This document shows positions 42,386 through 50,665 of a stretch of 64,000 nucleotides of DNA, piece after piece; the first letter of the stretch is position 1, and the number at the start of each line of letters is the position of its first letter. Source of the DNA: Shewanella denitrificans OS217 (GTDB lineage Bacteria > Pseudomonadota > Gammaproteobacteria > Enterobacterales > Shewanellaceae); contig NC_007954.1 of assembly GCF_000013765.1 (NCBI RefSeq), positions 434,001 through 498,000 on the forward strand. The letters run 5' to 3'. The notes under the pieces were generated by a model. It was not told the DNA's origin and did no database searches. It saw only the letters and a list, made by a program, of their open reading frames with translations. A program made the translations under genes and the position numbers.

Positions 42386-42414
42386 TAGACTCGAGGCAGT
42401 TTTAACCCTAGTAT
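42386..42414 (+). promoter_or_regulatory. Candidate promoter of the tRNA operon
   Basis: TAGACT (42386-42391), 17 bases, TAGTAT (42409-42414), then a GC-rich stretch (GCGGCGC) before tRNA-Arg. A GC-rich discriminator is typical of stringently controlled stable-RNA promoters. Confidence 0.5.
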
Positions 42415-42435
42415 ATGCGGCGCTAACCAAGGCGA

Positions 42436-42512
42436 GCGCCCATAGCTCAGCTGGATAGAGCGCACCCCTCCGGAGGGTGAGGCCGAAGGTTCGAATCCCT
42501 CTGGGCGCACCA
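42436..42512 (+). tRNA. tRNA-Arg (anticodon CCG)
   Basis: The 77-base cloverleaf has acceptor GCGCCCA paired with TGGGCGC, an anticodon stem CACCC/GGGTG around loop CTCCGGA, T-loop TTCGAAT, and encoded CCA. It decodes CGG. Confidence 0.95.
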
Positions 42513-42583
42513 TTCTGTTGAATGCATATCTGGAAGTTGGTAGACGTTAGCAAGTATCTTAAGTGATACAGTTTGAAAGCAGT

Positions 42584-42660
42584 GGTGATTGTAGCTCAGT
42601 TGGTAGAGTCCCGGATTGTGATTCCGGTTGTCGTGGGTTCGAGCCCCATCAGTCACCCCA
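42584..42660 (+). tRNA. tRNA-His (anticodon GTG)
   Basis: Acceptor GTGATTG pairs with CAGTCAC, preceded by the extra G(-1) at 42584 opposite C73, the His identity element. The anticodon loop reads TTGTGAT, and CCA is encoded. Confidence 0.95.
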
Positions 42661-42694
42661 TTCAAACTTACATAATTCGTTTTAAAAGATTTCT

Positions 42695-42764
42695 CGGTGA
42701 TTAGCGCAGTTTGATAGCGCATCACGGCCCTTTGAAAGGGTGGAGCAGAGGGTTTACCCGTTAA
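42695..42764 (+). pseudogene. Broken tRNA-Pro copy 1
   Basis: It starts CGGTGATTAGCGCAG like tRNA-Pro, keeps a D-arm, then loses the Pro anticodon arm. The arm is replaced by an inverted repeat with loop TTTGAAA (CCC/GGG stem), followed by GGAGCAGAGGG. The T-arm and acceptor 3' strand are absent. Confidence 0.75.
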
Positions 42765-42789
42765 GTCTCACAATATCATACAAGTTTCT

Positions 42790-42866
42790 CGGTGATTAGC
42801 GCAGCCCGGTAGCGCATCTGCTTTGGGAGCAGAGGGTCAGAGGTTCGAATCCTCTATCACCGACCA
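42790..42866 (+). tRNA. tRNA-Pro (anticodon TGG), copy 1
   Basis: The 77-base cloverleaf has acceptor CGGTGAT with ATCACCG, anticodon loop TTTGGGA between CTGC and GCAG, T-loop TTCGAAT, and encoded CCA. It is identical to the copy at 43020. Confidence 0.95.
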
Positions 42867-42924
42867 CATTTTTGGTTTCGATTTTAGTCGAAACCTTTTT
42901 CCTTAAAAAAGAAAAAAGATTTCC

Positions 42925-42990
42925 CGGTGATTAGCGTAGCTCGGTAGCGCATCACGGCTCTTTGAAAGAGCGGAGCAGAGGCTTTCCCTC
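42925..42990 (+). pseudogene. Broken tRNA-Pro copy 2
   Basis: The structure matches broken copy 1: intact 5' third (CGGTGATTAGCGTAGCTCGG), anticodon arm replaced by a GCTC/GAGC stem with loop TTTGAAA, and no T-arm or CCA end. Confidence 0.75.
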
Positions 42991-43019
42991 AGCAAGATTA
43001 CATAATTGAACAGATTTCT

Positions 43020-43096
43020 CGGTGATTAGCGCAGCCCGGTAGCGCATCTGCTTTGGGAGCAGAGGGTCAGAGGTTCGAATCCTCTATCACCGACCA
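43020..43096 (+). tRNA. tRNA-Pro (anticodon TGG), copy 2
   Basis: The sequence is identical to the copy at 42790-42866, with encoded CCA. It is directly followed by a strong terminator. Confidence 0.95.
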
Positions 43097-43140
43097 AACA
43101 TAAAAAAAGCCACTCGAAAGAGTGGCTTTTTTTATGTTTG
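43097..43140. terminator. Strong bidirectional terminator after tRNA-Pro
   Basis: A near-perfect palindrome of about 20-bp stem, with core GCCACTC-GAAA-GAGTGGC and flanking A and T runs, ends the tRNA operon. Confidence 0.93.
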
Positions 43141-43154
43141 GATAAATAGATTAA

Positions 43155-43252
43155 TGCAATCTAGTAATGATGCTCTTTATCGATGGAGCTTGCTGGAGCG
43201 AGCAGAGAATCAGAGGTTCGAATCCTAGCTCTTTATACAAGCAGCCGACCAC
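43155..43252 (+). pseudogene. tRNA relic (T-arm and discriminator end)
   Basis: The sequence keeps GAATCAGAGGTTCGAATCCT and a trailing CGACCA, recognisable as the 3' half of the Pro copies, but the arms are scrambled. It is followed by a copy of the same terminator. Confidence 0.6.
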
Positions 43253-43259
43253 ATTTAAG

Positions 43260-43287
43260 AAGCCACTCGAAAGAGTGGCTTTTTTGC
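43260..43287. terminator. Second copy of the tRNA terminator
   Basis: It repeats GCCACTCGAAAGAGTGGC with a T-run, and has shorter flanks than the first copy. A third, decayed copy (GCCACTTTAAAGAGTG) lies near 43346-43361. The remaining bases to 43457 hold no gene. Confidence 0.85.
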
Positions 43288-43457
43288 TTTTCGGGTGTTG
43301 TAACATAAGGCAGAGGGTCTGTAAGCAGCGAACCAAGCATAAAAAGCCACTTTAAAGAGTGTCATACATTAATTCGGGTTGTATCAATTAGGATTAAAGA
43401 CTTCCCCGTTTAGCCCAATCCCAGTGAGAGGGATTCAGCTCTTAACGGGTACTAAAG

Positions 43458-43967
43458 TTAATCAGCGAGATTAAAGCTGAGTTTATGCCACTGGTTGGCA
43501 TCGCTTGCGTGCAAGCGCACTGAGGTCACTTTCTTGTCTTTTTCAAGATTGATGTGGTTAATTTGCAGCGGCCAAATCTCTTGCAAGCTGCTCATCTTGA
43601 TCCAAAGATCCTGCATCTTATCGGTGATCGGCGTCTCTTGATAAACCCACAGGTATTTACCGTCAAGCTCAGTACCTACATAGTTAAGTGGCAATGTTTG
43701 TTTGGTCTCATCTTGCAAGGCGAACTTGGCGATGGCGTAATAGGCGAATGCCTCACGGCTGACCGGGTCACTCATTAAGTCACTGTTTTTATCAAGTAGA
43801 CGCTTGGCCGCATGCTCGGCGTCATGAAGATAAAATCTGTGCTGCACTTCCAGCATAGCGCTGCGCTGATTAAAGCTCACATTGGTATAGGTTTCTTGCT
43901 GCTGGTGGGCCAAGGCATTCGTGCTGAGCATGAGTACCAAGGCGAGTTTCAACATCAGTCTTAACAT
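43458..43967 (-). CDS. DUF6702 family periplasmic protein
   Basis: The 169-residue protein has a signal peptide (about 1-20, ending NALAH) and the family's FNQRSAMLEVQHRFYLHDAEHA motif. No enzyme motif is seen and the function is unknown. It overlaps the upstream M1 peptidase by one base (TAATG), so the pair is co-translated and probably functionally linked in the periplasm. Confidence 0.8.
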   Translation of the reverse strand: MLRLMLKLALVLMLSTNALAHQQQETYTNVSFNQRSAMLEVQHRFYLHDAEHAAKRLLDKNSDLMSDPVSREAFAYYAIAKFALQDETKQTLPLNYVGTELDGKYLWVYQETPITDKMQDLWIKMSSLQEIWPLQINHINLEKDKKVTSVRLHASDANQWHKLSFNLAD

Positions 43968-46414
43968 TATTTCTTAAACTCCTTGGTCTCAGGGGATTCT
44001 AATTCGGCGTTAACATCGAACATAAGATCGCGGCTATCTTTGGCATCATCTTTGTCATCTTTAAAGGCTTCGATGCGTGATTGAATAATGCGCCTCGGGT
44101 AAAAATTGTTTTCTCTGTCCACATCGGCGGTTTCTTGATTAGGGTCCAGCGCCACCGAGGCTAATACTTTGTTCTTGTCTGTGATGATGAGTTTACTCAC
44201 ATGATGCGGCGACTTACGCCAAATTTCAGCGGGGATATTCATTTTGGTCACAGTGCCATCTTCATAGCTGAGCTCAAGCAACAAGGGCATGACTAAGCCG
44301 CCAAGGTTAGAAAATTCCAGCACGTAATAGTTTTGGTCTTCTTTTATGGCGCGCTTTAGGGCTTGTCGTTCCCAAGGCTCAAGCTCTGCCAGCATTTCTT
44401 GATAATCATTTCTGTCTTGATTGGTGGCGGTAAACTTATCGTGTTTATCGTGAAAGTCTTGATTGTCTGGGTGCTTGTCGACCCAAGCCTGCTTACCTTC
44501 TGCTTGGTTACTGCGGCTAAAGTAAGAGCTGGGTTTAGCTAAACTGTCTTGGCGCTGACGCTTGAAATCGATATCGGGATTAAGTGTGTCTAAACGCAGC
44601 TTATAAATTTTATCCAGCGAAATATCCACGTGATCTGTGGTGTAAAACCAGCCACGGAAGAACCAGTCTAAATCCACCCCTGAGGCCTCTTCCATGGTAC
44701 GGAAAAAGTCCGCTGGGGTTGGGCGTTTGTTTTCCCAACGCAGGGCGTATTCTTTAAAGGCAAAGTCGAACAACTCACGGCCTAAGATGACTTCACGCAA
44801 GATGTTTAACGCCACAGCAGGCTTAGTATAAGCATTAGGGCCAAGCTTAAGCACGCTGTCAGATTGGGTCATCACAGGCACTTGGACGTCCGATTTCATG
44901 TATTCGATAATATCTTGTGCCTCACGGCCCCAATCTAATTTGGGATCCCATTCTTTGCTGGCCACACCGTCGAGGAAGCTATTTAAGCCTTCATCCATCC
45001 AGGTCCATTGGCGCTCATCTGAATTGACGATCATGGGGAAATAATTGTGGCCCACTTCGTGGATCACTACCCCAATCAAAAACTGTTTTTCAGATAAGGT
45101 ATACGTGCGGGAATCATCTTCAGGATGCCAAATGGTGCGTGGTCCGTTGAAGCTAATCATGGGGTATTCCATACCGCCAACTGGGCCATTGACACTGATG
45201 GCGGTGGGATAAGGATAATCGAAGGTGAAGCGAGAATAAACTTGCATGGTATGGATGACAGACTCAGTGGAATAACGCTGCCACAGCTCACCGCCTTCCT
45301 TGGGGTAGAAAGACATGGCCATCACCTTGGCTTGAGTGTCACCGCCTTGCTGATAGCCTTTGGCATCCCAAATAAATTTACGAGAGGATGCCCAAGCAAA
45401 GTCACGCACGTTTTCGGCTTTAAAGTGCCAGGTTTTATGCCCACTGACAGTGCTCGATTCGTTAGCTAAGGCTTCATCGGGGGAGACAATAAACACAGGT
45501 TTAGTGGCTGTTTCGGCCTGTTTAAGGCGCTTAGCTTGTTGTTGAGTCAATACCGAGGTGAGGTTTTGCAGTTCACCGGTAGAGGCGACGATATGATCTT
45601 TAGGCACAGTCAATTTTACATCGTAATCACCGAATTCTAAGGTAAATTCGCCGCTGCCTAAGAAGGCCTTGTTGTGCCAAGCCTCATAGTCGGAATAAGC
45701 CGATAAGCGCGGAAACCACTGGGCCATCATAAAGATGTCGTTGCCATTTTTGCGCTTATCGTCGGGGAAGTGCTCAAAGCCTGAACGGGCATCAACGGCA
45801 TCTTCTTCGAGTATATTAAAGCTATATTCCAGCTTAAATTGCATGGTTTCGCCTGCAGCCAAGGGCTTTGGCAGGTCGATGCGCATTTGCTCACCCACGA
45901 CAGTGTACTTAAGTGGCGTGCCCTTGATATCCGTTATCTTACCAAGCTGATAACCCATGGGGGTATCGGCTAAAAATTGTTGCCGACGCAAGTCATGGAT
46001 ATTGATTTGTGCTGCAACCTCACCCATGCGTGCACTGTCGGCATCCACAGAGTCAATCGTTTGAGTGAGTTCACCTATGGAGTCGGCTTTAAAACGGTTT
46101 TGCTCCAGTTGCAGCCATAAATACTTAAGCCCATAGGGGGAGTTATTGTGGTAAGTCACCACTTGCTTAGCGCTTAAGCGGCGCAAGTTTTCATCTAGGC
46201 TGGCTTCAATTTGGTAATCCACTTGCTGCTGCCAATAGGCTTTGCCTGGCTCTCCTGCGGCATTGCGATAGTCATTGGCTGTGGGCAAGTCTTCGTCGAG
46301 CTGGCGGAACTTATCTTGAAAATCCCCTTTGGTTTGTAATATGGGATTGGCCTGGGCGTTGAGCACCAGAATGACCCCAGAGAGTAGGGCTAAGAGTTGG
46401 CAAGATAAGCGCAT
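43967..46414 (-). CDS. M1-family zinc metallopeptidase
   Basis: The 815-residue secreted protein has a signal peptide (about 1-22, ending NAQA). The catalytic zinc site HEVGHNYFP near residue 453 is followed 18 residues on by the third ligand in WMDEGLNSF, and the exopeptidase-like GGMEYPM motif is present upstream. This is the gluzincin M1 (aminopeptidase N-like) fold, longer than usual for N-terminal-domain-only forms. It lies in one transcription unit with the DUF6702 gene. Substrate is unknown; peptide degradation in the periplasm is likely. Confidence 0.9.
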   Translation of the reverse strand: MRLSCQLLALLSGVILVLNAQANPILQTKGDFQDKFRQLDEDLPTANDYRNAAGEPGKAYWQQQVDYQIEASLDENLRRLSAKQVVTYHNNSPYGLKYLWLQLEQNRFKADSIGELTQTIDSVDADSARMGEVAAQINIHDLRRQQFLADTPMGYQLGKITDIKGTPLKYTVVGEQMRIDLPKPLAAGETMQFKLEYSFNILEEDAVDARSGFEHFPDDKRKNGNDIFMMAQWFPRLSAYSDYEAWHNKAFLGSGEFTLEFGDYDVKLTVPKDHIVASTGELQNLTSVLTQQQAKRLKQAETATKPVFIVSPDEALANESSTVSGHKTWHFKAENVRDFAWASSRKFIWDAKGYQQGGDTQAKVMAMSFYPKEGGELWQRYSTESVIHTMQVYSRFTFDYPYPTAISVNGPVGGMEYPMISFNGPRTIWHPEDDSRTYTLSEKQFLIGVVIHEVGHNYFPMIVNSDERQWTWMDEGLNSFLDGVASKEWDPKLDWGREAQDIIEYMKSDVQVPVMTQSDSVLKLGPNAYTKPAVALNILREVILGRELFDFAFKEYALRWENKRPTPADFFRTMEEASGVDLDWFFRGWFYTTDHVDISLDKIYKLRLDTLNPDIDFKRQRQDSLAKPSSYFSRSNQAEGKQAWVDKHPDNQDFHDKHDKFTATNQDRNDYQEMLAELEPWERQALKRAIKEDQNYYVLEFSNLGGLVMPLLLELSYEDGTVTKMNIPAEIWRKSPHHVSKLIITDKNKVLASVALDPNQETADVDRENNFYPRRIIQSRIEAFKDDKDDAKDSRDLMFDVNAELESPETKEFKK

Positions 46415-46598
46415 AGTGTTCCTGCAGAGGGCAGTAGCCTCAAAATGTGAATAGACTAGTTTTTAAGCGCCTGATTGTACCTAGTTTCTTTTGGGATTGC
46501 AGCGTCTTGTGGTCACTTTGATGTAATAGGCTATTACCGCATGAGATTAATGAGTGGGTCACTTGGGATTATTGAGCTAGTTGAGTGGGATGATTACG

Positions 46599-47354
46599 CT
46601 AGTCGAAAGGATAAATTTGGTACTTAATTAAGATTTTATCGTATTCACCGTTGGCCTTAAGCTTAGCCATTCCTTCTGTAAAAATATCCGCATAATGACG
46701 CTTGGATACACTGAACCCTATATACAAGGGTAAAGGAGTGCCAAAACTGCCCGCATAACGGATCTTCTCTCCCATTTTAAGTTGTTTGGATGTGTAACTG
46801 ATGACATTACGGTTGCCTAATAAGATCTGAAATCTACCTCTTATCAATCGCTTAATGTTCATGGCTAAGGGGTTTTCCCCTGTGGCAAGGTAGAAAGCAT
46901 CGGGGTTAGTATCGATATGATCTTGGATAGCGTCGTAATCATAACCGCTGATGATGGCAACAGAATGTTGATTCAGATCTTCTAATTCAGTAAAACGCCA
47001 CTTGTTGGTTGTTAGGGTGTAAAAGTCATTATAACTTAAGCCAATTTTCATCTCGCCACTGTGAAGTTGGTGGTCGACTAAATTTTTAGGCGTGACTGCC
47101 AGCACGGCATCAACATTGCCTTTTTGTGCTTCCAACAAGGCGCGATTAAAGGGCATTAAATTAAATTGCACCTCATGGCCCATAAGCTCAAAAGCCCTGT
47201 TAGTCAGTTCGACTACATAGCCTGGGTTTTCATCACAAATATAGGGGCACCAGATGTCTGAGCTGATATTGATAGTGTCCGCATGGCCGTTAAATACAGG
47301 AATAGCGCTGAGTGACAATACCAATGAAGTTATGTGGAGCTTAGTTAAGTGCAA
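46599..47354 (-). CDS. Periplasmic solute-binding protein (SBP_bac_3 type)
   Basis: The 251-residue protein starts at a TTG with AAGGAG upstream. A signal peptide ends near residue 25 (GHA). The fold pattern is that of amino-acid-binding proteins: WCPYICDENPGYVVELTNRAF, MPFNRALLEAQKGNVDAVLAV and a second-lobe VAIISGYDYDAI. No permease or ATPase gene is adjacent, so it is either an orphan receptor or partner of a distant system. Similar orphans are common in Shewanella. Confidence 0.82.
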   Translation of the reverse strand: MHLTKLHITSLVLSLSAIPVFNGHADTINISSDIWCPYICDENPGYVVELTNRAFELMGHEVQFNLMPFNRALLEAQKGNVDAVLAVTPKNLVDHQLHSGEMKIGLSYNDFYTLTTNKWRFTELEDLNQHSVAIISGYDYDAIQDHIDTNPDAFYLATGENPLAMNIKRLIRGRFQILLGNRNVISYTSKQLKMGEKIRYAGSFGTPLPLYIGFSVSKRHYADIFTEGMAKLKANGEYDKILIKYQIYPFD

Positions 47355-47514
47355 TATAGGGCTCCTTCAATCAAAGTCGGCAAGTAGCATGCTAGATAAG
47401 CGGCTACAAATAAAAGCAAAATACTGTGAGTTGACTATAGCCTTAATTCGATACTTTCACATCTGTTATGAGTGTGTGATTATCACTACAGACTCTGGAT
47501 AACAAGGAACCGCT

Positions 47515-48504
47515 ATGACGCTCTCTACCCATGTTAGTTTCACTCAGCCCGGCAACGCCGATGTGATGACCTTTAGTGCGACAAACCTAGCCCAGCCGCT
47601 AGCCGGACAAGTGCAAATCAAGGTGTATGCCGCCGGGGTGAATGGGCCTGATATCAAGCAGCGCATGGGGGCCTATCCTGCGCCAGAAGGTGCAAGCCCT
47701 ATTCTGGGGTTAGAAGTCTCAGGCGAGATATGCGCCTTAGGAGAAGGCGTTAGCCAATGGCAGTTGGGCGATAAAGTCTGCGCCTTAGTGCCAGGCGGTG
47801 GCTACAGCGAGCGGGTGAATACCTTTGCCGCCCATTGCCTGCCTATCCCTGAAGGATTGAGTTTCGAGCAAGCCGCCGCTTTGCCTGAAACCTTGTTTAC
47901 CGTGTGGGGCAATCTATTTATGCGCGCCGGCCTAAAGGCGGGAGAATCTGTGCTCATTCATGGGGGCTCAGGCGGCATAGGTACCACGGCAATTCAGTTA
48001 GTCAGCGCCTTAGGCGCCGATGTGATAGTGACCTCAGGCAGTGATGACAAGTGCCAGTATTGTCTCGAACAAGGGGCGAGAGTTGCCATCAATTATAACC
48101 AGCAAGATTTTGTAGAACCTGTATTGACCGCGACTGAGGGTAAGGGCGTCAATGTGGTGCTGGATATGGCGGGGGGAGATTTTATTAACCAAAACCTCAA
48201 AGCCTTGGCGATGGATGGACGCATGGTGTCGGTTGCCATGCAGCGCGGCCCGCAGGCGCAGGTAGATGTGTTTAGAATTATGGCCAAACGCATTACTTGG
48301 ACAGGCTCGACCCTCAGGCCTCAGTCGGTTGAAGCTAAGGCTGAGATTGCCAAGGCACTGATGAATACAGTGTGGCCATTAATTGCAGCGGCCAAGATTT
48401 CGTTGCCCTTAGACAGTGTCTATCCCTTCTCTGAGGTGATAGCGGCCCATCAAAGAATGGAATCGGGTCAGCATAAAGGCAAGATAGTCTTGAGCCTGAT
48501 TTAG
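47515..48504 (+). CDS. NAD(P)H quinone oxidoreductase, medium-chain (PIG3/QOR type)
   Basis: The 329-residue zinc-free member of the medium-chain dehydrogenase superfamily has the N-terminal GroES-like fold (VYAAGVNGPDIKQRMGAYP), the NADPH-binding motif HGGSGGIGTTAIQL, and C-terminal QHKGKIVLSLI. The family reduces quinones and reactive enones using NADPH. Catalytic zinc ligands of alcohol dehydrogenases are absent. AAGGAAC is 6 bases before the ATG. It is a single-gene unit divergent from the binding-protein gene. Confidence 0.9.
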   Translation: MTLSTHVSFTQPGNADVMTFSATNLAQPLAGQVQIKVYAAGVNGPDIKQRMGAYPAPEGASPILGLEVSGEICALGEGVSQWQLGDKVCALVPGGGYSERVNTFAAHCLPIPEGLSFEQAAALPETLFTVWGNLFMRAGLKAGESVLIHGGSGGIGTTAIQLVSALGADVIVTSGSDDKCQYCLEQGARVAINYNQQDFVEPVLTATEGKGVNVVLDMAGGDFINQNLKALAMDGRMVSVAMQRGPQAQVDVFRIMAKRITWTGSTLRPQSVEAKAEIAKALMNTVWPLIAAAKISLPLDSVYPFSEVIAAHQRMESGQHKGKIVLSLI

Positions 48505-48829
48505 GCCGAAGTTTAATCGATAGCTTGATTGCCGTTAAATAAGAATGTTCGAAAAAACTTGAAGCTTAAGTGAATTGAACTAAATTCCCTTAGTAGCTAT
48601 TTTTTGCTGGCTAAATTTACCCCTAAACGTTGGATAAAAACGCGTTCACATTAAATTTTTTGATGTATGGGGAAAATTTCATGATATTGGGCATTGATTC
48701 TCAGAAATTTTCTGTTTAAATACCCCAGTTCAGTTGTTACTGGCATTAAGTAGTAAAAAGCAAGGCTTATCTCGTTTATTCAAGCAAGTCATCTTTGGTA
48801 TATGTGTTGATTTAAGGGCGTTAGCATAT
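48505..48829. other. Intergenic region with nothing certain
   Basis: No gene is supported. The long in-frame extension of the next ORF (from a TTG at 48734) lacks a ribosome site and family-like sequence. Confidence 0.45.
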
Positions 48830-49255
48830 ATGTATAACACAGCAAAAAAGCAAGTTTGGTTTGGTGAACTCAGAACGTCGAAAGGCAATACTGTCGTCGT
48901 GCATGATAACCAGTTACCAGAAGCACCCAAGGGGCGCATCTATCTTTACAACACCTTGCGTAATGTCATAGGTGAGTATGTTGAAGATATCGTAAAAGTT
49001 AATTTATATGATCTCAGTGATGCTGAAGTAAAAGCGGCAGAAGCTGAATTCGGTGGCGCGTTTAAGACGGCGCGCGCCGAGTTTATGGAAAAAAACCAGA
49101 CTCGTATCGATCTCTCTAAAGTGCCAGATACTGCACCTGTGCGTAAGGCTAAGCCTGTGCCTGAGGTCGATGATATACCGGATCTAGACGTCAGTGATGA
49201 CGATGATTTCGGTGATGATGAAGATGATTATCCCGATGATGACAGCAGTGAATAA
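48830..49255 (+). CDS. Acidic protein of unknown function
   Basis: From the ATG at 48830 the product has 141 residues. The N-terminal half is a small mixed domain (KKQVWFGELRTSKGNTVVV, then GRIYLYNTLRNVIGEYVED). The C-terminal 35 residues are almost wholly Asp/Glu (DDDDFGDDEDDYPDDD). No signal or membrane segment is seen. I do not recognise the family; such acidic tails often mediate metal or basic-protein binding. The ribosome site is weak (AAGGG 13 bases upstream), so the start is uncertain. Confidence 0.65.
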   Translation: MYNTAKKQVWFGELRTSKGNTVVVHDNQLPEAPKGRIYLYNTLRNVIGEYVEDIVKVNLYDLSDAEVKAAEAEFGGAFKTARAEFMEKNQTRIDLSKVPDTAPVRKAKPVPEVDDIPDLDVSDDDDFGDDEDDYPDDDSSE

Positions 49256-49607
49256 CACTTGAGTATCACGCTTAAGAATTCAAGCTTAGCTTAGCCTGTG
49301 GCTGGTGGAGTACGTACTGCAAGGTTTTGATCTATAAACGAAAAGATTGTTATCCCTTCGTTGGTATTGGCTGGGTATATTTGGTGTTATTGCTCGCGTT
49401 TTTTGCCAGCGGTATTACAAAATATACCTTGTCCAATTCTCCCGTTTAATTGCCTCCTTTTTATTCTCTCCAGTGTCTGTATTGCTCGCGGCTCATTAAT
49501 GATTGAGCGTCAATAGCTAGCCTATTGCAAGTCTTCTCGTGTAAAGGAATAACGCTGTTAGCGGTGTAAAGGGCTGTTTGATATGCATTTATTATCCCGA
49601 GCTGAGG
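49256..49607. other. Intergenic region without recognisable features
   Basis: About 350 bases separate two converging genes. No coding sequence or clear hairpin terminator was found. Confidence 0.45.
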
Positions 49608-50636
49608 TTAGATAGTATCAAACTGATAGCGACTGATATGGTGGTAGACCTTATTGGGTTGGAGCCAAGGGTCTTGACCGAGTTCGCGCTGGTTAGGGGC
49701 ATCCGGTAAATGCTGGGGCTCTAAACATACCCCTTGATATTGGGCCAGTGGCTGTTGGTTGCGACCTAAGGTGTGGGCGAGAAAATTGGCGCCATAGACT
49801 TGCACACTTGCTTGGTTGGTATATAAGGTCAGGCGACGACCGGACACTGGGCTTGACAGTGTGCCAAAGCATTTAAGCTCGCCTGCGGGATTGTCCATCA
49901 AGTAACAATGATCAAAGCCTTGGGTGGCCTTAAGCTCAGGGGCATGAGTTTGCAATGAAAGCTCAACACCCTGGCTTAGATCGAACGCACTGTCTTTAAC
50001 GGCACGTTTGGCGATTGGAATGCCGCTGTCGTCCATGGTGAGGTAGTGTGTTGCCGCTGATTGTAACTGGTGATTTAAGCTGCTCTGACTGGCATCTAAA
50101 TTAAAGTAACTGTGCTGGGTTAGACTCACAGGGCAGGCCTTATCGACACTGGCAAACATCTCTACATAGAGGTTATTGCCTACGAGGCGATAATCTAGCT
50201 GTACCGTGCAGTTACCGGGGAAGCCCATCTCACCGTCAGGGCTTTTAAGGATTAATCTGACACCATCGGGCAGGGTGCCCAGTTGCCAGAGTTTACGATT
50301 AAAACCTTCGCTGCCACCATGGAGACAATGCTCGCCATGGTTAGCATCTAATTGATATTGCTCATCTTGGTACTTGAGCTTGGCCTTGGCGATACGATTA
50401 GCATAACGTCCGGCAATCGCACCTAAGTGGGCATCTTGTTCGAGGTAATCTGCCGCGCTGTCACAGCCTAGTACTAGGTTGGCCCGCTCACCTTGACTAT
50501 CCGGTGCCCACAAGGAGCGGATAATGCCGCCTAGGCTCAATACTTCGATGGCGATAATGCCATTATCGAGGCGAATACGCTCGATTTCTCCCCCCCTTGG
50601 ATCTTGCCAAGGGGCTAATACTGAAAAACGTACCAT
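49608..50636 (-). CDS. galM: Aldose 1-epimerase (galactose mutarotase)
   Basis: The 342-residue cytosolic enzyme interconverts alpha- and beta-aldoses for galactokinase. It has RYANRIAKAKLKY, the catalytic-His region NHGEHCLHGGSEGFNRKLW, LTQHSYFNLDA, and the catalytic Glu near GVCLEPQHLPDAPN. It is 29 bases downstream of galK and surely co-transcribed. No galT or galE is in the window. Confidence 0.93.
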   Translation of the reverse strand: MVRFSVLAPWQDPRGGEIERIRLDNGIIAIEVLSLGGIIRSLWAPDSQGERANLVLGCDSAADYLEQDAHLGAIAGRYANRIAKAKLKYQDEQYQLDANHGEHCLHGGSEGFNRKLWQLGTLPDGVRLILKSPDGEMGFPGNCTVQLDYRLVGNNLYVEMFASVDKACPVSLTQHSYFNLDASQSSLNHQLQSAATHYLTMDDSGIPIAKRAVKDSAFDLSQGVELSLQTHAPELKATQGFDHCYLMDNPAGELKCFGTLSSPVSGRRLTLYTNQASVQVYGANFLAHTLGRNQQPLAQYQGVCLEPQHLPDAPNQRELGQDPWLQPNKVYHHISRYQFDTI

Positions 50637-50665
50637 AACTGATTATCCCTAATGTAAATACTAGG

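Noticed and set aside
42338..42725. Minus-strand frames of 71 and 92 residues across the tRNA cluster
   Set aside because: They are antisense to tRNA-Arg and tRNA-His, a well-known source of spurious ORFs.
48734..48829. Upstream extension of the acidic protein from a TTG
   Set aside because: It has no ribosome site, and the extension is a hydrophobic/basic stretch unlike the domain start at 48830.
49300..49500. A possible degenerate gene between the acidic protein and galM
   Set aside because: A short open frame exists, but its translation resembles no family and has no start signal.
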